DNA of 16,341 nucleotides from CAIKMD01 sp035277525. GTDB lineage: Bacteria > Pseudomonadota > Alphaproteobacteria > ATCC43930 > CGMCC-115725. The notes under the pieces are model-generated. The model was given only the letters and a program-made list of their open reading frames with translations, was not told the DNA's origin and searched no databases. Of this stretch, positions 5,620 through 16,341 are shown piece by piece (position 1 is the stretch's first letter; every line of letters begins with the position of its first letter). Both the position numbers and the translations under genes were made by a program. The DNA lies in contig DATEKH010000079.1 of assembly GCA_035277525.1 (NCBI GenBank), positions 1-16,341 on the forward strand. Direction: 5' to 3'.

Positions 5620-6048
5620 ATGGCGAAGAAGGTCGTTGGCTTCATCAAGCTTCAGGTCCCGGCCGGCAAGGCCAATCCCTCGCCGCCGATCGGCCCGGCG
5701 CTGGGCCAGCGCGGCCTCAACATCATGGAGTTCTGCAAGGCCTTCAACGCCCAGACGCAGAAGCTCGAGCCCGGTATGCCGATCCCGGTAGTGATCACGG
5801 CCTATGCCGATCGCAGCTTCACCTTCGTCACCAAGACGCCGCCCAATTCCTACTTCCTCATGAAGGCGGCCGGGATCGAGAAGGGTACGCAGACGCCGGG
5901 CAAGGGCACGGTGGGCAAGGTGACGATGAAGCAGATCCGCGAGATCGCGCAGCAGAAGATGACCGATCTCAACGCCAAGGATCTCGAAGGCGCGTGCAAC
6001 ATGATCATCGGCTCGGCCCGCTCCATGGGCCTCGAAGTGGTGGAGTGA
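5620..6048 (+). CDS. rplK: Ribosomal protein uL11
   Basis: This 142-aa protein is full length for bacterial L11. The N-terminal domain carries QVPAGKANPSPPIGPALGQ (12-30), the proline-rich element that, with 23S helices 43/44, forms the thiostrepton and GTPase-associated centre. The C-terminal RNA-binding domain ends with the family signature DLEGACNMIIGSARSMGLEV. L11 sits at the base of the L10-L12 stalk encoded two genes downstream and is needed for the RelA stringent response. The start ATG overlaps the nusG end closely; AAGG and GAGG within GAGAAGGTTTGAGGT provide the ribosome binding site. Translational coupling with nusG is likely. Confidence 0.98.
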   Translation: MAKKVVGFIKLQVPAGKANPSPPIGPALGQRGLNIMEFCKAFNAQTQKLEPGMPIPVVITAYADRSFTFVTKTPPNSYFLMKAAGIEKGTQTPGKGTVGKVTMKQIREIAQQKMTDLNAKDLEGACNMIIGSARSMGLEVVE

Positions 6049-6051
6049 GGA

Positions 6052-6765
6052 ATGGCGCAGAGGGGCAAAAGGCTGACCAAAGGCTATGAGGGGATCGATC
6101 GCGCCGCCTTTTATGACGCGGCGCAGGCGGTGAAGCTCGTCAAAGAGCGCGCCAAGGCAAAGTTCGACGAGACGGTCGAGGTCTCGCTTAACCTCAACAT
6201 CGATCCGCGCAAATCCGAGCAGAACGTGCGCGGCACGGTGCAGCTTCCGAACGGCACCGGCAAGGCGGTGCGGGTCGCGGTCTTCGCCAAGGGCGACCGC
6301 GCCAAGGAGGCGCAGGCCGCGGGCGCCGATATCGTCGGCGCGGAGGACTTGGCCGAGAAGGTCAATGCCGGCCAGCTCGATTTTGACCGCTGCATCGCCG
6401 CGCCCGATATGATGGCGATCGTCGGCAAGCTTGGCAAAGTGCTGGGCCCGCGCGGTCTCATGCCCAATCCCAAGCTCGGCACGGTCACCGCCAATGTCGC
6501 CGAGGCGGTCAAGGCGGCAAAGGGCGGCCAGGTCGAGTACCGCACCGAAAAGGCCGGCATCGTCCAAGCCGGGGTCGGCAAAGCGAGCTTCACCGAAGCC
6601 GCGCTGATCGAGAATCTGAAAGCCTTCGTCGGCGCGGTCAGCCGCGCGCGGCCAGCCGGGGTCAAGGGCGCCTTTATCAAGCGGGTCAGCCTCTCCACCA
6701 CCATGGGGCCGGGCCTCAAACTGGATTTGACGAGCGTTGCCGGCGAGGCCGGCACGCAGAACTGA
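6052..6765 (+). CDS. rplA: Ribosomal protein uL1
   Basis: This 237-aa protein is the usual size for L1. The L1 signature IVGKLGKVLGPRGLMPNPK lies at about 123-141. The N- and C-terminal halves together make domain I (RNA binding, TFNATM-like KFDETVEVSLNLNIDPRKS near 38-55), with domain II in between. L1 binds the mobile stalk of 23S rRNA at the E site and helps deacylated tRNA leave. In E. coli it also represses translation of the L11-L1 mRNA. The start ATG lies 3 bp after the rplK stop, with GGAGTGAGGA as overlapping ribosome binding site. A long structured leader for rplJ follows. Confidence 0.98.
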   Translation: MAQRGKRLTKGYEGIDRAAFYDAAQAVKLVKERAKAKFDETVEVSLNLNIDPRKSEQNVRGTVQLPNGTGKAVRVAVFAKGDRAKEAQAAGADIVGAEDLAEKVNAGQLDFDRCIAAPDMMAIVGKLGKVLGPRGLMPNPKLGTVTANVAEAVKAAKGGQVEYRTEKAGIVQAGVGKASFTEAALIENLKAFVGAVSRARPAGVKGAFIKRVSLSTTMGPGLKLDLTSVAGEAGTQN

Positions 6766-7043
6766 ATCTCCGCCTTGCCCCGCAAGGGGCGAGACGGCGT
6801 AGCGGGGTGGGAAACCATCCCGTCCTGTCCGAGATTGCCGGTGCCGGTCACGGCCCAAGGTTCCGAAAAGGCGAAAGCCTTCAGGACGCCAGCATGAGAC
6901 GGGGTCGCCAGCCGCCCTAGGCGGCAGGCGCTTCTGGGACAGGCGAACCGGGCGGACGGGTCTTTGCCGGCCGCCCTCGTGCAACCGATCCGCCGTCAGG
7001 CTCCTGCGGGACCGAGGGCGGGTCAAAGGTCGGAGACGAAAGC
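6766..7043 (+). ncRNA. L10 leader: structured 5' region of rplJL
   Basis: This 278-nt gap is packed with pairings. A GCCCC-GCAA-GGGGC hairpin lies at 6777-6790. A GNRA hairpin lies at 6802-6823 (stem 9 bp with G-U pairs, loop GAAA). The core is a multi-branched element closed by GGTTC (6859-6863) with GAACC (6945-6949). It encloses AAGGC-GAAA-GCCTT (6868-6881) and an arm pairing CGCC (6887-6890) with GGCG (6927-6930) that contains GCCGCC-CTA-GGCGGC (6911-6925). Position and architecture fit the ribosomal L10 leader family, where L10-(L12)n binds and represses rplJL translation. The distal part (6950-7021) can form alternative stems. The family call is from position and pairing, without a covariance search. 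Confidence 0.75.
6950..7021 (+). promoter_or_regulatory. Alternative stems before rplJ (possible attenuation switch)
   Basis: GGGCGG (6950-6955) pairs with CCGCCC (6971-6976), with an inner CGG/CCG. Alternatively, CCGCCCTCG (6971-6979) pairs perfectly over 9 bp with CGAGGGCGG (7013-7021). The strand 6971-6976 cannot be in both. The choice could be linked to L10 binding on the adjacent junction. The rplJ ribosome binding site, near 7032-7036, lies just beyond the second stem. Confidence 0.5.
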
Positions 7044-7556
7044 GTGGACCGGTCACACAAAGAGGCCCTGGTCACAACGCTGCACGAACAACTATCCGAC
7101 ACCGTATGCGTCGTCATCACCCACCAGACGGGCTTGACCGTCGCGGAGGTGACGGAGCTGCGGCGTCAGATGCGTGCGGCGGGTGCCAGCTTCAAGGTGA
7201 CGAAGAACCGGCTCGCCCGTATCGCTCTTACCGGCACGAAATTCGAGCGACTCTCGTCGCTGTTCACCGGCCCGACCGCGATCGCCTTTTCGCGGGACCC
7301 GGTGGCGGCGGCGAAGGTGGCCGTCGAGTTCGCCAACAAGAACGAAAAGCTGGCCATTGTCGGGGGCAGCCTCGGCGACCAGCAACTCGACGCCCAGGGC
7401 ATCAAAGCCCTGGCCACCTTGCCGTCGCTCGATCAGCTTCGCGCCAAGCTTCTGGGCCTGCTGCAAACCCCGGCGAGTCGCATCGCCAGCGTGTTGCAGG
7501 CGCCCGGCGGCCAGGTCGCGAGGGTGCTGGGCGCCTATGCGCGCAAGACGGGTTAG
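7044..7556 (+). CDS. rplJ: Ribosomal protein uL10
   Basis: This 170-aa protein starts at GTG 7044; the start is fixed by the conserved opening VDRSHKEALVTTLHE, with GGAGA upstream. The N-terminal domain (GLTVAEVTELRRQMRAAGAS, FKVTKNRLARIAL) binds 23S rRNA and L11. The middle has FTGPTAIAFSRDPVAAAKV. The C-terminal helical spine (about 134-170, LRAKLLGLLQTPASRIASVL) binds the L7/L12 dimers. L10 thus anchors the stalk that recruits translation factors. Expression is likely under feedback by L10-L12 on the leader upstream. A GTG start before a structured leader may further limit translation. rplL follows after 47 bp. Confidence 0.98.
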   Translation: MDRSHKEALVTTLHEQLSDTVCVVITHQTGLTVAEVTELRRQMRAAGASFKVTKNRLARIALTGTKFERLSSLFTGPTAIAFSRDPVAAAKVAVEFANKNEKLAIVGGSLGDQQLDAQGIKALATLPSLDQLRAKLLGLLQTPASRIASVLQAPGGQVARVLGAYARKTG

Positions 7557-7603
7557 CGGTTTAAAGCGTCGAAACGACTTGAAAATTTCTCAGGAGTGCT
7601 AAA

Positions 7604-7984
7604 ATGGCGGACTTGAATAAATTGGTCGAAGAGCTGTCGAGCCTCACCGTGATCGAAGCGGCGGAGCTGTCGAAGAAGCTCGAAGAGAAGTGGGGTGTCT
7701 CCGCGGCGGCGCCGGTTGCGGTGGCTGCGGCGGCGCCCGGCGGCGGAGCGGCTGCCGAGGCGGCGGCGGAGAAGACCGAGTTCACGGTTGTCCTCGCCGC
7801 GGCTGGCGAGAAAAAGATCAACGTCATCAAGGAGGTGCGCGCGATCACCAGCCTCGGCCTGAAAGAGGCGAAGGATCTGGTGGAGGGTGCGCCCAAGCCG
7901 GTGAAGGAAGGCGTCAACAAGGACGAGGCGGCGAAGATCAAGAAGCAGCTTGAAGAGGCGGGTGCGACAGTCCAAATCCAATAG
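7604..7984 (+). CDS. rplL: Ribosomal protein bL12 (L7/L12)
   Basis: This 126-aa acidic stalk protein has the N-terminal dimerisation domain (1-32, LNKLVEELSSLTVIEAAELS). A long Ala/Gly/Pro hinge follows (about 33-56, AAAPVAVAAAAPGGGAAAEA). The C-terminal domain (58-126, with EKKINVIKEVRAITSLGLKE and EAKDLVEGAPKPVKEGV) recruits EF-Tu, EF-G and other GTPases. L12 is present in several copies per ribosome, so it needs more translation than rplJ. This fits the strong ribosome binding site AGGAG just before ATG 7604, in contrast to the GTG start of rplJ. Some hinge Ala repeats vary between species and carry no special meaning here. Confidence 0.98.
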   Translation: MADLNKLVEELSSLTVIEAAELSKKLEEKWGVSAAAPVAVAAAAPGGGAAAEAAAEKTEFTVVLAAAGEKKINVIKEVRAITSLGLKEAKDLVEGAPKPVKEGVNKDEAAKIKKQLEEAGATVQIQ

Positions 7985-8178
7985 CCCGCCGTGGCATTGC
8001 CGGGGGAAAGCGGGTGCGACAGCGACGTTCGAGATCGCAGTCGCCCCGGTTTCTCGCCGGTTCGGAAGCCGGGACGCGGTTGATCCGCGGCCAAGGGCTT
8101 TCGTCGTCTTTGAAAAGGCTGGCGGCGACGAGGTCGGCGCTGCCCGAGGGAAAGTCGAGTTTTTGACGAGGAGAATCC
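7985..8178 (+). promoter_or_regulatory. Structured rplL-rpoB spacer with long stem
   Basis: The 194-nt gap contains a stem in which CGGG-T-GCGACAGCGA (8011-8025) pairs with TCGCAGTCGCCCCG (8035-8048). That is 13 bp with one A-A mismatch and one bulged T around a 9-nt loop. A smaller hairpin CGCGG-TTGAT-CCGCG lies near 8076-8090. In E. coli the equivalent spacer holds a partial terminator and an RNase III site that separate ribosomal-protein from polymerase expression. A similar role is inferred here. No T-run follows the long stem, so processing is more likely than termination. Confidence 0.55.
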
Positions 8179-12351
<4,173 letters not shown>

Positions 12352-12394
12352 CGAGCGGCGACAGCGACAGGATTTATCGAAAGAGGGATCGTTC

Positions 12395-16341
<3,947 letters not shown>

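Overview
The window is chromosomal DNA from a high-GC alphaproteobacterium, possibly Rhizobiales or a relative (order is a low-confidence guess). The evidence is the gene order tuf – (accessory genes) – tRNA-Trp(CCA) – secE – nusG – rplK – rplA – rplJ – rplL – rpoB – rpoC, the protein sequences, and a Rhizobiales-like outer-surface antigen next to tuf. All core genes read through cleanly, and their catalytic and metal-binding residues are intact.

Layout. (1) 1-110: the last 35 codons of tuf (EF-Tu). (2) 111-4578: an accessory block between tuf and tRNA-Trp, an interval that is usually short. It holds a leftward 140-aa exported protein of the 17-kDa surface-antigen type, two tandem paralogous exported GH26-like glycoside hydrolases (986-1948 and 2383-3489), a strong intrinsic terminator (3525-3562), and an orphan GspK-like minor pseudopilin (best start TTG 3613). 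(3) 4613-5616: a candidate promoter, tRNA-Trp with encoded CCA, secE and nusG. (4) 5620-7984: the ribosomal stalk genes rplK-rplA-(278-nt structured L10 leader)-rplJ-rplL. (5) 7985-16341: a 194-nt structured spacer, then rpoB and rpoC. rpoC runs off the right edge after 1315 codons.

How the genes work together. The right three quarters is the classical translation/transcription superoperon. tRNA-Trp, SecE (translocon), NusG (elongation and coupling factor), L11/L1, the L10-L12 stalk and the beta and beta' subunits are expressed together. RNA structures before rplJ and between rplL and rpoB probably adjust the output of individual segments. The left quarter looks like envelope and extracellular carbohydrate biology. 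The two GH26-like enzymes have signal peptides and both predicted catalytic Glu residues, and the GspK-like protein could belong to a type II secretion pseudopilus encoded elsewhere; a functional link is only inferred from adjacency.

Most interesting points: a 119-bp perfectly identical block inside otherwise diverged GH26 paralogs (gene-conversion signature); a Ser/Thr repeat linker present in only one paralog; mutually exclusive stems in the rplJ leader; and a terminator inside the longest GspK reading frame, which argues for a downstream TTG start. I found no mobile element, CRISPR array, rRNA or clearly novel defence-type system.
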